In this document: one piece after another, positions 8,703 to 20,698 of the stretch
Layout of the letters: every line of letters begins with the position of its first letter
How positions within the stretch are numbered: the first letter of the stretch is position 1
Assembly (NCBI GenBank): GCA_029378245.1
Contig: JARKIF010000165.1
Span: 1 to 64,000, forward strand
DNA length: 64,000 nucleotides
Origin: Roridomyces roridus
Lineage: Eukaryota; Basidiomycota; Agaricomycetes; Agaricales; Mycenaceae
Reading direction: 5' to 3'
Notes under the pieces: model-generated
What the model saw: the letters and a program-made list of their open reading frames with translations, nothing else
The model's database searches: none
What the model was told of the DNA's origin: nothing
Program-made: the position numbers and the translations under genes

Positions 8703-10287
8703 CTATGACGCGCGCCCAACAGGAGCAACCCAGCCACCCTGCATACCCGCCGGCATCCGCCGCGGAATAATCACCTTCAACAGCTCCCCGTCAAACTCAG
8801 CCCGCACCTGCGCCAAGTCCGCATCATACCCAAACGATATCCGCCGCTCAAAGTGGCCTCCACCCTCCTCCCAAGAGTTCGCCACAACGTGCAGTATTCG
8901 TCGTTTTTTAGTCGCAAGCGTACTGCAGGGGAATGAGAGAGAGAAAGGTAGAAACAAGGCACACGCACATTCCATCCCGCTTAAACCCAGGTAACCGCAC
9001 AACAAGCCGATACTCGGCCTGAGTCGTCTCAACTTCGATCCAACTATCGACCGGCTGCGGCGCGTGACTCAAAAACGGCTCGTAGCTCGCCCCACTCGGC
9101 CGACTACTCGTGTACGGCGTCAAACTCGCACGCTGGGCGGTTGTATTCAAACTTGCGTTGTACGCAGGAGGGGGCTGCAGCTCGTCTCCATGCATGATGA
9201 CAGGTGGCTCTGGTGGAGGGAACGTGCTCGTCGAGCTGGTCGAAGCCGAGCGCCGAATGGCCGTTGCGCCTTCTGCCTCCATCGACAGTGGGACGGGCGT
9301 GTAAGTCGTTCGTGGAGGCCGGTAAGACGCCACAGAGCCAGAATTCGAGGTCGTGAGCTCTGGAGGAGGCATTGGCGCAGCCCCACGGCGCGCGGGCTGT
9401 GGTGGCTCCACGATATTGGGCGTGGAGCTGCGCGATGCAGGGGCAGAGGGGAGACTGCCAGAGCTGCTGGAGGAGGAGGAGGAGGAGTTCACGGGGGAGG
9501 ACATGCTCTGTATTGGTGGGCGAAGGTAGACCTCGCGCTCGAGGACGGGGGAAGGGATGCCACGGACTTTCGGCAGGATGGAGAAAGGGATCTGCATCGG
9601 TAGTGGAAGGCTCGCAGATGATGTACGGTCGACGGCAGGAGGAGTCGGAGCTGGAGTCGTCGACTGCTCGTGTTCTACGAGCCCCCGACCATGATATGAA
9701 TGTGCCTCGGGCAGCGAGTAGGGGCGTGAATGGGGCAGGATAGGACCTTTTGATTTGCTCGCTGCAGCAAACGGGGGAAGTGGCTTTGCCTTGTCTTTGT
9801 TCTTCTCCTTGTGGAGTTTTGTTGTCCCGGGAGAGATGAGCTCCCAGTCGTCGTCGTTGCCGAAAACTTGTGTTTCCCTCATGGCGGCGGTCTGAGCGAC
9901 GGACGGGGAGGGGAGGGGTATTTCCCTCGGAGAGTCAAACGACGCGTGCCGCTTGGAAAAGGACAGGGAATGGATTGGGCCGTCCGGTCGCTTAGCGGCA
10001 CTGGTACCTGAAATTGGTGTTAGAAAACCATGCGTATTATGTTGATCCCGCATTCCAAATGCCAATTGCGAGGATATGATCATGAAATGGGCCCGTCGTA
10101 GACCCTTGGCGTCGTGCGGTTGGGGAAAGACGCACAAAGCGCCGACTCCATCCACAAAACGGCTTCAAGGGGCGAGCAAGGCGTCGGACGATGGCACAGA
10201 CGGCGAACACACACCTTTTCGATCTTGTAGCATATCGTGGTCTGGAAGACGAGTGTGTTTTCTGCGGTTTGAAAGTGAAGTCTGCAT
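8703..10287 (-). CDS. HSP20/alpha-crystallin-domain protein with long disordered N-terminus
   Basis: Three exons (10287-10215, 10007-8969, 8922-8703) give 443 residues in frame. The first intron, of about 207 nt, is long for this window, so exon 1 is less certain. Residues 1 to about 330 are low-complexity, rich in Ser and Pro, with a run of nine serines and PPAY/PPPEL patches. A small-heat-shock-like fold follows: DSWIEVETTQAEYRLVVRLPG, then KKRRILHVVANSW, HFERRISFGYDADL and the closing GELLKVIIPRR, which is the GxLxVxIP type of alpha-crystallin end. Small heat-shock proteins hold unfolding clients. Canonical ones have far shorter N-termini, so this one may have a scaffolding or regulatory role (inference). 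No partner gene is evident. Confidence 0.75.
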
Positions 10288-11959
10288 GGTGGTGCTGGAC
10301 TGATGACATTGAGTCCTATTAAGTCTGACCAAAGTGCTCCACCTCGGCGCTCACGTAAACTTGTTTCACCGCTTCTATACAGCTCACCACTCCGGGGTCT
10401 ATTGCGACAGAAATGAAATCTCGGACAGCCTTGATTGCTGTCTGTTACATCTCCTCCATCTTCCTCGGGAGTTGATTCCTACAGTGTCCTCCTCGTTCGT
10501 CGCTGTCCCAAATGGTATTCATCGAGGTGTATACATCTGCCTGGGCCCTGGAGCCGGAGTTTAGATTGGACGTCGGACGACTCTAAATCGTGAAAATGAC
10601 GTATGTCAACCGAGACATGTTCTCGTCCTTCTCCGACGTCTTCTTGCTACAACTCGAGGAAAAACCGTCAACCGCCTGGCACGCGGAACAAAAAAATATC
10701 CCATCCTTCCCTATCCTTCCGCGTTGGGCTGTATGTTTTTTCCTGCTCAGTTGGCCACGGTTAAACCTCAAAAACGAGATGCTAAAATAGTCCCGGGAAG
10801 CCCGATCCAATCCTTCACCGTCGCCAGATCGAGCCTTTGCCTGAGTTGCCTCATCGCGCCACCTTAATTGCAACCAAACCCATGGCCAGTGTGTGATATC
10901 CGCGCTACACGGTCACGGCCGCTCGCGTAGTTGTGAGATCATCTCCTTCATTCCGTTGACGATGTGAACACGAGGGAAGGGCGAAAGAGACTTGCAAACA
11001 TGCGTTGGAGTGGATGTTCCAAGTGGAAATCCGGGTGCGTGGGCAAGGTTCTAATGTTCACACCGACCCGAGAGATGGCGTTGACGTGGACACTCTGTGG
11101 AAACCTCCCTACTTACACGGCGTTGACGGGTGTTGAGCCTGTCGGGATTCGTGGATACTGGTCATGATGCATGATATTGGTGTGGTTTCGAAGAACGATA
11201 GCAACCAGTCGGCCCCGGAATAGTGAGAGTCAAGGCGTGTGACCAGAACAGAGAGAAGAGATGCTCCAGTAATGATTGAGATGCGTGCGTATTAATGGGA
11301 AGAAGCAATGGGATGGGAATCCCTGGACTTTGGAGGACGGGGAGACGATGAGAACCGTGTTGCCGAGGAGAAATGGCTATACTCTGATGGAGACTTGTGT
11401 CCCGTATTCTGGGCATCTTGCGAGCTCGCCATGGTTCACAAGCAAAAACATCATGGAGGTACTGGGCAAAGAGGCTTTGTGATTCCGTGATGCTGCGGAA
11501 CAAACAAAGACAACCCTCTCTCTCTTCTCTCTACCCAACTCAGGCTGCATCTCGCTTTTACAGTGAATCTTCAAGCAGTTTCAAGTCAAATTCACGCCTG
11601 GCCGTAACACCGCTCCGCCGAAAACAGACTATGCATTCAAGTTCGGGCTATCATAATAGAAACTCTACTGTCGCGGCGTTTTGTGCAAGCGTGGGCGACC
11701 AAAATCTTTGCAAGTCAATCTTGGAGCTGCATCCACATGTGCACGTCCTGAAGATCCCGTCTGTGGGCGCATTTCCGTCCGGCTAGGCGGCTTCGGTATC
11801 CAAGAAGTCCAGCTCTTCTTGATTTAACGCAGCTCGCGAACTCCACCGGTGCCCCGCCTGCGTTCGCTACATCAAGATCCAACATGGCGCCTCGATGACT
11901 ATCAGGTAGTACAAAACCTGCCGTGAATTTTCGAGTCCTTGCATCGCCAACCCATCACC
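10288..11959. other. Intergenic, no gene recognised
   Basis: About 1.7 kb with only short unrecognisable frames on both strands. The two ends should carry the promoters of the divergent HSP20-domain gene and ADH2. Confidence 0.4.
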
Positions 11960-13062
11960 ATGAGCATCGAATTCACTGTCTACAAGGGTTCTGCCACCAA
12001 CGGCATCGTCGAAGCCAAGACGACTCACGCCCCGCCCACGGGAAACCAAGTCCTCGTCAAGATCACCCACTCGGGTGTCTGTGGCACTGACGAGCATTAC
12101 AAACACGCTGACATGGTTCTGGGGCACGAGGGCGTTGGCACCGTCGAGCAGATTGGCGAGAGTGTTACGGATTACAAGGTCGGCGACGTGGTTGGCTGGG
12201 GGTACACGCACAAGACCTGTGGCAAGTGCGAACAGTGTTTGCTTGGTGAGTCATCCTCCATCACACCATTGTCTGACTGCTGGAACGTCACATACATAGG
12301 GCGGGACAACTACTGCCCTACACGACAGCAGTATGGCGTTTCCAATCACCACCAGGGCTCGTTCGGTTCGCGGGCGATCTGGGATGCCGACTTTTTGTTC
12401 AAGATCCCTGCTGGCATGAAGCCCGAGCACGCCGCGCCACTCATGTGCGGGGGTGCGACAGTCTTTGAGGTCATGGAATTGTACAATGTCCGCCCGACGG
12501 ACCGAGTCGGCGTCGTTGGCATCGGTGGCATGGGACATCTGGCGATTATCTTCCTGGCCAAGATTGGCGCCAACGTCGTAGTGTTCTCGAGCACCGAGTC
12601 CAAGCGCGAGGAGGCGCTCCGCCTCGGCGCTTCCGAGTTCATTGCTACCCAAGGCCTCGACAAGTTCGACACACCACAGCTCGACTTTCTCATTGTTACG
12701 AGTAGCTTCTTGCCCAACTGGCAGCCGTGTGTACACTCTCGTTTTCATGCAGTACCTTTCACTAACTCGATACTAGATACATGGACGTGATGAAGCCCCG
12801 CAGCACCATCTTCCCACTCACAGTCTCCTTCGACAACCTCGTCATACCCAACTTGCCCCTCATGTCCCGCGGAATCAACGTCCAGGGCTCGACCATTGCC
12901 GCGCGCTCGGTGCAGAAGCGTATGCTCGACTTTTCGGCGCGTAATAAGGTGGAGCCGATTGTCGAGTTGTTCCCGCTGACGAGGGAGGGTGTGGAGGAGG
13001 GCATGCAGCGTATGAGGGATGGAAAGGTGCGATATAAGGCTGTTCTGGTTGCGAAGGATTGA
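11960..13062 (+). CDS. Zinc-dependent alcohol dehydrogenase, CAD-like (ADH2)
   Basis: Exons 11960-12245, 12300-12726 and 12777-13062 have exactly the lengths of ADH1 (286, 427, 286) and encode 332 residues. Zinc motifs are CGTDEHYKH, GHEGVG and LMCGGAT for the catalytic site, and CGKCEQC with DNYC for the structural site. The cofactor fold shows VGVVGIGGMGHLAI and FSSTESKREEA. The ATG sits in a CACCATGAG context. The C-terminal segment (GINVQGSTIAARSVQKRM) is typical of this group. It is followed on the same strand by ADH3 after 234 bp, a tandem pair. The expected role is NADP(H)-dependent aldehyde reduction in the cytosol; the substrate is unknown. Confidence 0.92.
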
Positions 13063-13296
13063 AAGTTTCTTGTACTTATACCCACTGTGTATCAATGGAC
13101 CGTTTGGGAACACCTTCCCGGGTATCTCCTCATTGTCAAGGCGTTGAGGCCAGGTCTTCCAGAATCCAGCGAGGAGCTTTACCTCGCAACTGAGCGGATG
13201 TCTTGCGGCCACGACTAGGGGCCGCCTTCTGAGAGACGACCTCGGGCCATGCATCGGAAAACTGTCTCAGCACAACCTTGACCACCAACCACGACC

Positions 13297-14456
13297 ATGG
13301 GAATCGACTCGACTGTCTTCAAGGGTTCCGTTGACGGCGGAATCGTCCAGGGCATCACCCACCATGACGAGCCGGTAGATAACCAAGTTCTCGTCCGAAT
13401 CACACACTCGGGAATATGCGGCACGGATGAGCATTACAAGCATAGTGATATGGTCCTTGGGCATGAAGGGGTTGGGGTTGTTGAGACGATGGGTGACAAG
13501 GTTACTGGGCTCAAGGTTGGCGATGTCATTGGCTGGGGGTATACTCACAAGACTTGTGGGAGTTGTGAGGAGTGTTTACAAGGTGCGTGTGGTCCTACAT
13601 TGTGTAGACGACGAGTAACGATTTCTCGTAGGCAAAGACCAGTATGTACTGCCTCACACGCGAAAGGTGGGTGTCTATGCACGATTTCGACGTCTTCTGA
13701 TAAGTAGTTTTGAAAAGGTATGGTGTCAGCAACCTCCACCAAGGCTCTTTTGGATCGCATGCGGTCTGGGATGCTTCGTTCCTGTTCAAGATCCCAGCAG
13801 GAATCGCAGCAGAGAACGCAGCGCCCCTCATGTGCGGCGGCGCGACCGTATTTGAGGTGATGGAGACTTACAACATCCGCCCAACGGACCGTGTCGGTGT
13901 GGTGGGTATCGGTGGCCTGGGACACTTGGCGATCCAATTCCTCGCCAAGATGGGCGCCACTGTGGTCGTATTCTCCAGCACGGACTCGAAAAGGGATGAA
14001 GCGCTCCGCCTTGGAGCGAAGGAGTTTTATGCGACCAAGGGTGTCAAGAGATTCGAGATGGCGAGGTTGCATCATTTGCTGGTGACGACTAGCGTTCAGC
14101 CTGATTGGAGGCCGTGCGTATGCTTTGCCCTTTCATACAAGTCCTCACCCGTCTCGTGCAGATTCCTCAAAATCATGCGTCCGACAAGCAAGATTTATCC
14201 TCTGACTGTCGCCTCAGGCACGATGGATATCCCATTTATGGGCGTCGTAGGCCAGGGTCTTACGATTCAGGGCTCGAGCGTCGCGTCACGCGCTGTGCAC
14301 CGCAAGATGCTCGAGTTTGCAGCAGAACATGGAATACGGCCGATTATTCAGCGCTTCCCGTTGACAAAGAGTGGGATTCAGGAGGGTATGGCGCATTTAC
14401 GGGAGGGAAAGATGAGGTATCGAGGAGTTCTTGTTGCGCAGCGCGCGTTGTTGTAA
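13297..14456 (+). CDS. Zinc-dependent alcohol dehydrogenase, CAD-like, diverged (ADH3)
   Basis: This is a tandem paralogue of ADH2. The in-frame model is exons 13297-13582, 13632-13641, 13718-14113 and 14162-14456 (987 nt, 328 residues). Catalytic motifs CGTDEHYKH, GHEGVG and LMCGGAT and the Rossmann motif VGVVGIGGLGHLAI are intact. The difference lies after the first intron. A perfect GTATGT donor at 13642 splices out a 76-nt intron, joining KDQ directly to YGVSNLHQG. This removes the six residues the paralogues have there, including the last structural-zinc Cys (DQYC). Another splice choice would restore CLTRER but breaks the frame. The C-terminus (FLKIMRPTSKIYPL) is more diverged than in the other copies. 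It may be less stable or changed in function. Confidence 0.8.
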
Positions 14457-14523
14457 TAGACAGTGTATATTCGAGAGAGGAAACCGCGATTGATGCATCA
14501 CGAATGGCTTGACTTGCACCTCC

Positions 14524-16507
14524 ATGCTGACCCGTGTCCCCCGACTCCACATTCGGCTCGGAAGGCCGTTCTCAACAGCACTAAGCCATACAGACCTGCT
14601 CGAGAAATACCGAGCTCTCGTTACCGCGGGACATATCAAACACGATGAGGAGCAAGTCCGTGTTATTATGCAGGTACCCTACTCTACGCACTTTTGCTCG
14701 TTAACTGACACCACCTTCAGCTGAGAAGATTACAGAAAGAACTAGTCGACTATTCCCCCGCGTCGATAGCACCGCACCTCCTTGAAAGCCCCGAGACGTC
14801 TTCCTCCGCTTGGTACAAGTCCACGTCGGAAGACGACGAATCCGCAGATTCACGGGCTCTGGTTTCTCTCAAGAGCCACGCCGAGGAACTCGCAGCGCTG
14901 AACACGCCCAAGGTACTACCACCCTGCGTCCCAGAAAGACGCCCAGCTTGAAGCGAATGTCGCAGGGGATATTGTTAACCGGTCCCCCAGGCTCGGGAAA
15001 GAGCTTCCTCGTCGATCTGTGGCTAGCTTGTATCCCCACGCCGTATAAAACGAGGAAGCATTACAGTCAACTCGTGCTGGAGATTTATCGTGGGGTATGG
15101 GAGGAGACGCAACGGAGGATGTCGTCGGATTCGACGAACAGTCGCGATTTGGGAGAGAGCGCTCCGTGGAACGCGAGTGTTCGCGATCAGTGGCGCGACC
15201 TCCTCAAAAGCGGCAATCTGCCCCTCCTTTGGCGAAGCCGCGCTCGTACTACAGCCCTCTCGCGGCCTACAATCGCATTCTCCGTCGCCCGTCGCCTCGT
15301 GCTCCGGCATTGGCTGCTCGTATTCGACGAGATCCAGCTGCTGGACATTTCCAGCGCGACCCTCCTTGCGGATGTCTTGTCGTGGTATTGGAGGATGGGC
15401 GGTGTCATCGTCGGGACGTCCAACAAAGTTCCGGATGAGATATACAAGCATGGGGTTCAACGGGAGCGCCTTGAGCCGTTTGTGGAGGCGCTTAAAGTGC
15501 GATGCCCGGTGCTGAGTATGCGCTCGGAACATGATTGGAGGCGGCAGGACCATCGGCAGGAAGGTCGGACGTGGTTGTTGCACAGCGACGAGGGACGTTT
15601 TGTACCGCTTTTGAAAAGCTTTACTAGCGGCGAGGCAGGTGAGTAGCGTTTCTTTCGATACACGCAATCTAACATTCATTTCCAGAACAGATGGCAAGAA
15701 ATCTGCATGTCTTTGGTCGACATTTACAAGTCCCGTGGTCCTCAGGCGGAGTGGCCCAATTCACCTTTGCAGAACTGTGCGATGCATCTCTTGGCCCTGC
15801 AGATTACTTCACACTGGCGGCGCACTTTCACACCATCGGCATCTCCAACATCCCCGTCTTGCCGCTCTCCGCGAAGAACCAAGCCAGGCGATTCATCTCT
15901 CTCATAGACGCACTATACGAAGCCCGATGTCGGGTCGTTTGTTTGGCTGAGACCAAGCCGGAGGAGTTGTTCTTCCCTGATGCTCAGGCGTCGCTGCCCG
16001 AGGAAGATGTCGACGCTATGATGATGGCAGAGTCGATTAGCGAGGGCAGGGAGGGATACCGCCCCAATTTTTCTGCTTATGATAGTCCTGGGATGGCAGG
16101 GCGGATGGAAGTAAAGCCTCTGGCCTTGGATACGTTGTCCATTTTTTCGGGTGGGTCTGCTCTTCTAGTTTACATTTCAGCTCATGTGCGTCAACGTAGG
16201 TCAGGAAGAGCAGTTTGCGTTCAAGCGCGCGCTTTCGAGGCTTATTGAGATGACGAGTCCTGCGTATATCCAAGGCGCGCGGTGGACGCCACTTTCTGAC
16301 GGGGAACGTGCCTGGGAGAAGAATGTGACGCAGACAAGGGAGTCGGTTGGCCACGACGAGTTTGCGTCTGAAGAGACGTACCTCTCAGAGACGGGGATAC
16401 GGAGACCTGCTGCGCCGCGGATCAAGGCTGACCACGTCTGGGGTGTGCGAGAGGATTGGGGGCCTGCGGCTGGGAAATGGGGGAAGGGTGCGGACACGAA
16501 GCCTTGA
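14524..16507 (+). CDS. AFG1: AFG1-like mitochondrial ATPase
   Basis: Five exons (14524-14673, 14721-14912, 14966-15638, 15686-16150, 16200-16507) encode 595 residues. The N-terminus MLTRVPRLHIRLGRPFSTA is Arg-rich and lacks acidic residues, as in a mitochondrial presequence. Walker A is LTGPPGSGKSFL and Walker B is LLVFDEIQLLDIS. Other AFG1/ZapE-family signatures are VGTSNKVPDEIYKHG, PFVEALK and, near the end, RALSRLIEM. The family (yeast Afg1, human LACE1/AFG1L, bacterial ZapE) acts at the inner mitochondrial membrane in turnover of respiratory-chain subunits. It starts 67 bp after the ADH3 stop and ends 29 bp from the convergent F-box gene. Confidence 0.93.
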
Positions 16508-16536
16508 GTGTTCGAGTATTTACGATTATCTACACA

Positions 16537-17994
16537 CTATTCGTCATAACTGAAGTAGAAACCATCTTCTACGAGATCCACTATACTGTCACCAAATATT
16601 CCATTCGTGAAGCTGCCTGCGAGCCGATCAACTGGTGGGATCACCAATTGTTCCAAGTACGCCACTTGTTGTGGTCGTGCAGCTGGGTCCTCCCACCAGC
16701 GCGATCTGACCATCCGCTCAAGACGGCGTGCGGAGAACTCGTATGCTCCGAATCCCGAGACGATGAGATGCCGCAGTCGGGGTGCCAACGGAGGTGCATC
16801 CGTGTCCTTGTGGTACGTCAGCTGGTCTAGCAGTGGATCATCCACGGCGTCTGAGCAACCATGGAGCGTCAGCTCGGTCGTCTCTGGCGCGAGCCGGAGA
16901 AGTGAAGCCAGCTCGCTCGACGTGATTGAAGCGTGCTGTAGTTTGATGTTTCGGAGATGGGGAGATCTGCTCTGGAAGGCGGATAGTTCGGCCGTGGGCC
17001 AGAGGACGCTTGGTGTTGGGTCGAAGGTGAGGGCGAGGGTGTGGAGTGCTGGGAGGGCGAGTGGGGCGAAGAAGGGGGAGACGAGCCCGACGTCGTCGTT
17101 CCCCAGCTCAAAGGATATATGGAGGACGGCGAGCGACGGCAGGGTTGTTATGACTGGAGGGGAGGCTGGCATGGGCTCGTCCCACTCGCTTGTTGTGAGG
17201 TCCGCGGAGACGAGGCGCGTGCATTGGAGGATGGTGGCGAGGCATGCGGAAGGGGAAAAGTAGGTTAGTTTGAGGGAGGTGAGCTGTGTCCAGGGTAGGA
17301 GGAGCAGTCGGGGGTTGTACGTCCGCGAGCCGTGGAGAAAGAGGGATACATTCTGCAGCTTTGGTGCAGAAGAGAATGTCCCAAGGGGAGCGACACGGCC
17401 GTATGTGTCATATTCGGCATCGAGGCTCTCGAGGATCGGAAAGGACCCTTCGGGTAAATCTGTGAGCAGTTTGAATGAGTTGACGTCCATGCTGAGGTGC
17501 TTCCAGCGTGAAATGGTGGCTGAGATAGCGTGAAAGACGTGTTTGGCTATCTCCATGAGGTTGATTTTATCGACTGCATGCTGGGCGTGCTGTTTGAAGG
17601 AGATTGAGACTGGCAATGGAGCGGAACGCGCTAGCAGCGCCGCCAGTGTCTTTGCATAAGTCTCCGCCACCGTGTTTCCCGTCAAGTGCACGTCCATGAC
17701 GCCTTGATTCCATAGCTTTGGCGTGCTATTGATTATCCGTCTCCAGTAGGGACAGACATGTGAGAGACGGAGTGGAACGTCTCCTTGGTCCAAGATCGAG
17801 TAGGCAAAGATCTCGACGAGGAGTTCTGTTGGGAGCTTGCCCATGGGGAGGATGGACCATTGCAGGCGCGCCAATGTAGCGCGCTGCGTCTCGAGTGTAC
17901 GAGTGAGGGCGTCAATCTGCGTTTGAATGGAGAGCATTTTGGCCTCTGTGGCCGCGATCAGGCATTTTATTTCGCCATTCGAGGGATGCGGCAT
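16537..17994 (-). CDS. F-box/LRR-type protein
   Basis: A single exon of 485 residues. It begins with a short coiled-coil (LIAATEAKMLSIQTQIDALT), then an F-box (LPTELLVEIFAYSI ... LSHVCPYWRRIINSTPKLW), and then irregular leucine-rich repeats to the end. This is the standard architecture of the large basidiomycete F-box families. Such proteins link SKP1-cullin-1 ubiquitin ligases to substrates, which are unknown here. The ATG at 17994 precedes the coiled coil directly. It converges on AFG1 with 29 bp between the stops. It is unlike the A/B F-box genes at 30.9 and 41.6 kb but resembles the decayed gene at 43.6-45.0 kb. Confidence 0.85.
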   Translation of the reverse strand: MPHPSNGEIKCLIAATEAKMLSIQTQIDALTRTLETQRATLARLQWSILPMGKLPTELLVEIFAYSILDQGDVPLRLSHVCPYWRRIINSTPKLWNQGVMDVHLTGNTVAETYAKTLAALLARSAPLPVSISFKQHAQHAVDKINLMEIAKHVFHAISATISRWKHLSMDVNSFKLLTDLPEGSFPILESLDAEYDTYGRVAPLGTFSSAPKLQNVSLFLHGSRTYNPRLLLLPWTQLTSLKLTYFSPSACLATILQCTRLVSADLTTSEWDEPMPASPPVITTLPSLAVLHISFELGNDDVGLVSPFFAPLALPALHTLALTFDPTPSVLWPTAELSAFQSRSPHLRNIKLQHASITSSELASLLRLAPETTELTLHGCSDAVDDPLLDQLTYHKDTDAPPLAPRLRHLIVSGFGAYEFSARRLERMVRSRWWEDPAARPQQVAYLEQLVIPPVDRLAGSFTNGIFGDSIVDLVEDGFYFSYDE

Positions 17995-18763
17995 GGTTGG
18001 AAAGAGTCGCGACGGTCTAGTACGTGATCTGAACGAGTGTCTTGAGATTCACGCAACTACAGGAGAGGCTGTATCGAGCCTACGACGGTCGACCTTTGTG
18101 TGCTTTGGGTGATCGCCGCGGCGATCAATTTTCTGGGTAATTCAATTTCTCTAAGAAGACATCGTCCTGCGTTCTAATTTACAGTGTCTGGAACGCATAC
18201 TTGGAGTTTCCTGTCCTTCGTTCCACACAATTCAAGGAGGGGAGCTCGTATTTTGACCCAGTGACAGTAGATCGAGAGGCCGTAGGCCGTGGGCCTGGGC
18301 GACATGAGTGATTCTAATTCTTTCGTGGGACATTCTGAACGCACGAACTGTCGTTGTCAGACTGAGATTCATGCACTTACCTTTCGACACTCCACCAGTC
18401 GAACCCAGAGAGGATCGGTGTGTTATGGTTCCGCAGCTGCTTCTGCGAGTTCTTCACCAGACGGCCATCCCATTCTCGGAGAAAAAACGCCCATAGATTC
18501 ACCAGAGTGGAACGGGCGGAGGAGGAGAAGCGACAGTGAGAACTTGGTGTCACCTGCCGCGCGGTCAGGTGCGTATATTTAAATTCGACCGAAAATGGGA
18601 AATACAAGTTCCCTCTTCGGTCCTGCGTGAGACGCGAATGCAGGTCGAGGAGAGGGTGGTTGTGGTTGAGGAAAGAGGTAAAGCCATGCTCGTGATTGGC
18701 TCACCCCGGACTGATCGGTTTACAAATTCCGATTTGTTCCATCCCATTCCTTTTCTTTCGACC
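17995..18763. other. Intergenic between F-box gene and CCP1
   Basis: No gene is recognised. A TATA-like TATATTTAAA lies at about 18574-18583, some 180 bp before the CCP1 ATG, and could be its core promoter element. The remaining frames are short. Confidence 0.4.
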
Positions 18764-20278
18764 ATGTCTTTCTCCCTCCTTCGCGCATCTGTCGCCAGGA
18801 CCGCTGCCCGGTCTGCTGCCCCTCGCGCAGCCTCCAGGGCACTCCCTCGTGCGGCCTTCCGCAAATATTCTACGCCCCCGCCAGCCTCGGAAGCGCCAAA
18901 ATCCAGCAACACCGGCCTCCTCATTGGTGTGGCTGGCGCCATCCTCGTTGGCGGTGGCTACTTCTTCTTCAGCTCCAGCTCGGACGCTACCGACGCCAAG
19001 AGCCCCATCAAGGCTAAGATCAACTTTGTTCCTACCCAGGAAGACTATCAAAAGGTAGATAAGGCCTCCTTTGCGCTCTCTGCTTGTTATAACACCGGTG
19101 TAGGTCTACAACAAAATTGCTGAGCTTCTTGACGAGGCTGGAGACTACGACGGTACGCAAAAACCACTTGAAAGACGCGACATTGCTAAATATTCAATAG
19201 ACGGTTCGTATGGCCCTGTAATCCTGCGGCTGGCGTGGCACTCGTCGGGCACGTACGACGTTGAGACCAAGACTGGTGGAAGGTGCTCCTCGCGTCGTTT
19301 CATTGGCTTTTCAATTCTAAGTCGGTTCCACAGCAACTACGCTACTATGCGCTTCGAGCCCGAGTCGCTCCACGGCGCCAACGCTGGTCTTGACCTCGCC
19401 CGCGGTGTTATGGAGAAAATCAAGGTTCAGTTCCCTTGGATTTCCTACGGCGACTTGTGGACTCTTGGTGGTGTTGCGGCCGTCCAGGTGCATCATCAGG
19501 TTCTAGGCTCACAATTCTAGCCAGTGCTGACTAGCGTTGTTCACAGGAAATGGCTGGTCCCAAGATCCCCTGGAGGGCCGGACGCGTTGACGGCTATGCG
19601 GAACAAGCTACTCCCGATGGCCGTCTCCCCGATGCCACTCAGGGTGCTGCCCACCTGCGCGCTGTGAGTCCAGGAGGGCTGTTGAGCGAGGCACATCACT
19701 CACTTCCTGTAGATCTTCGGCCGCATGGGCTTCAACGACCAGGAAATCGTCGCGCTCTCTGGTGCCCATGCTCTTGGCCGCTGCCACGCTAACCGGTAGG
19801 CTTGCCTTGCTCTGTGCTTGGATCTTGAAACCACGTTTTTCAAGCTCCGGATTCGAAGGCCCCTGGACTTTCTCGCCCACCACCCTGACGAACGACTACT
19901 TCAAGCTCCTCTTCTCCGAGAGCTGGGTCTGGAAGAAGTGGACTGGCCCCAAGCAGCTCGAGGACAAGAAGACCAAGACGCTCATGATGCTGCCGTGCGT
20001 TTTGTCGCTCGCTCCCTTGATGTTGCTTTTCTGACTATTTGTTCAGCACCGACTACGTTATCATCCAGGACAAGAGCTTCAAGAAGTTCGCCAAGGCGTA
20101 CTCTGACGATAACGAGCTCTTCTTCAAGGAGTAAGTCGGCCTGACTCGCTCTTGTGCCGTGGGAGGCTGATATGGGTGTAGCTTCGCCGCTGTCGTCGCC
20201 AAGCTCTTCGAACTCGGTGTCCCTCAGTTTAGCTCGCCTGAGCCTTGGGTCATGAAGACCCTTGATGAGCAGAAGTAG
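18764..20278 (+). CDS. CCP1: Cytochrome c peroxidase, mitochondrial
   Basis: Nine exons (18764-19054, 19104-19152, 19201-19282, 19334-19487, 19547-19663, 19713-19795, 19845-19994, 20047-20130, 20182-20278) sum to 1107 nt, or 368 residues. The N-terminus is an Arg/Ala/Ser mitochondrial presequence followed by a hydrophobic segment ([20 protein letters not shown]), the bipartite signal expected for an intermembrane-space protein. Distal haem residues lie in [11 protein letters not shown] (Arg, Trp, His), and the proximal haem His in [12 protein letters not shown]. Later landmarks are [20 protein letters not shown] and KTLDEQK at the end. It is a class I haem peroxidase that reduces H2O2 with electrons from cytochrome c. 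No key residue is missing. Confidence 0.96.
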
Positions 20279-20698
20279 GGGGTCGAAACAAACAGAACGC
20301 TAGATGAGTGAATCTAGATCTAGACGACGCGCTAGATTTTTAGAGCGCAAATTGTTCCTGCTAGAACTTACACTACTGAATGGTCCCGGTATTACAGTCA
20401 AATTGAATTGTGTTGTGCGGTATCCGCAAGGTCTCTACCCGAGTTGTGAGGATGAGGACCTCAGGATGCCGGACCGCGAGAGACTCTGAGAGTTCTTCAC
20501 CCTTTGGGAACAAGGGCGCGGCTGTTTATATACCACCATCTTCCTACACGAGTGATTAGTATCGTTTCTTGCGGTCTCATGGGCTGGGTGATGGCGGCCC
20601 GCGCCGCGAATCACCTTCCTTCCTGATGCAATCCCCCGTGCCTGAAATTTGAAACTTGAAGCAGAAATGCAATCTGTATAAAGACATCGGTCTGTAGC
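20279..20698. other. Intergenic and promoter region of the ABC transporter
   Basis: No coding capacity is recognised. A TATAAA box (in CTGTATAAAGAC, about 20674-20685) sits some 20 bp before the transporter ATG, and TTTATATA occurs near 20524. Confidence 0.45.

Noticed and set aside
13297..14456. ADH3 as a frameshifted pseudogene
   Set aside because: An in-frame model exists with a perfect GTATGT donor, and all other catalytic motifs are intact, so I kept it as a gene.
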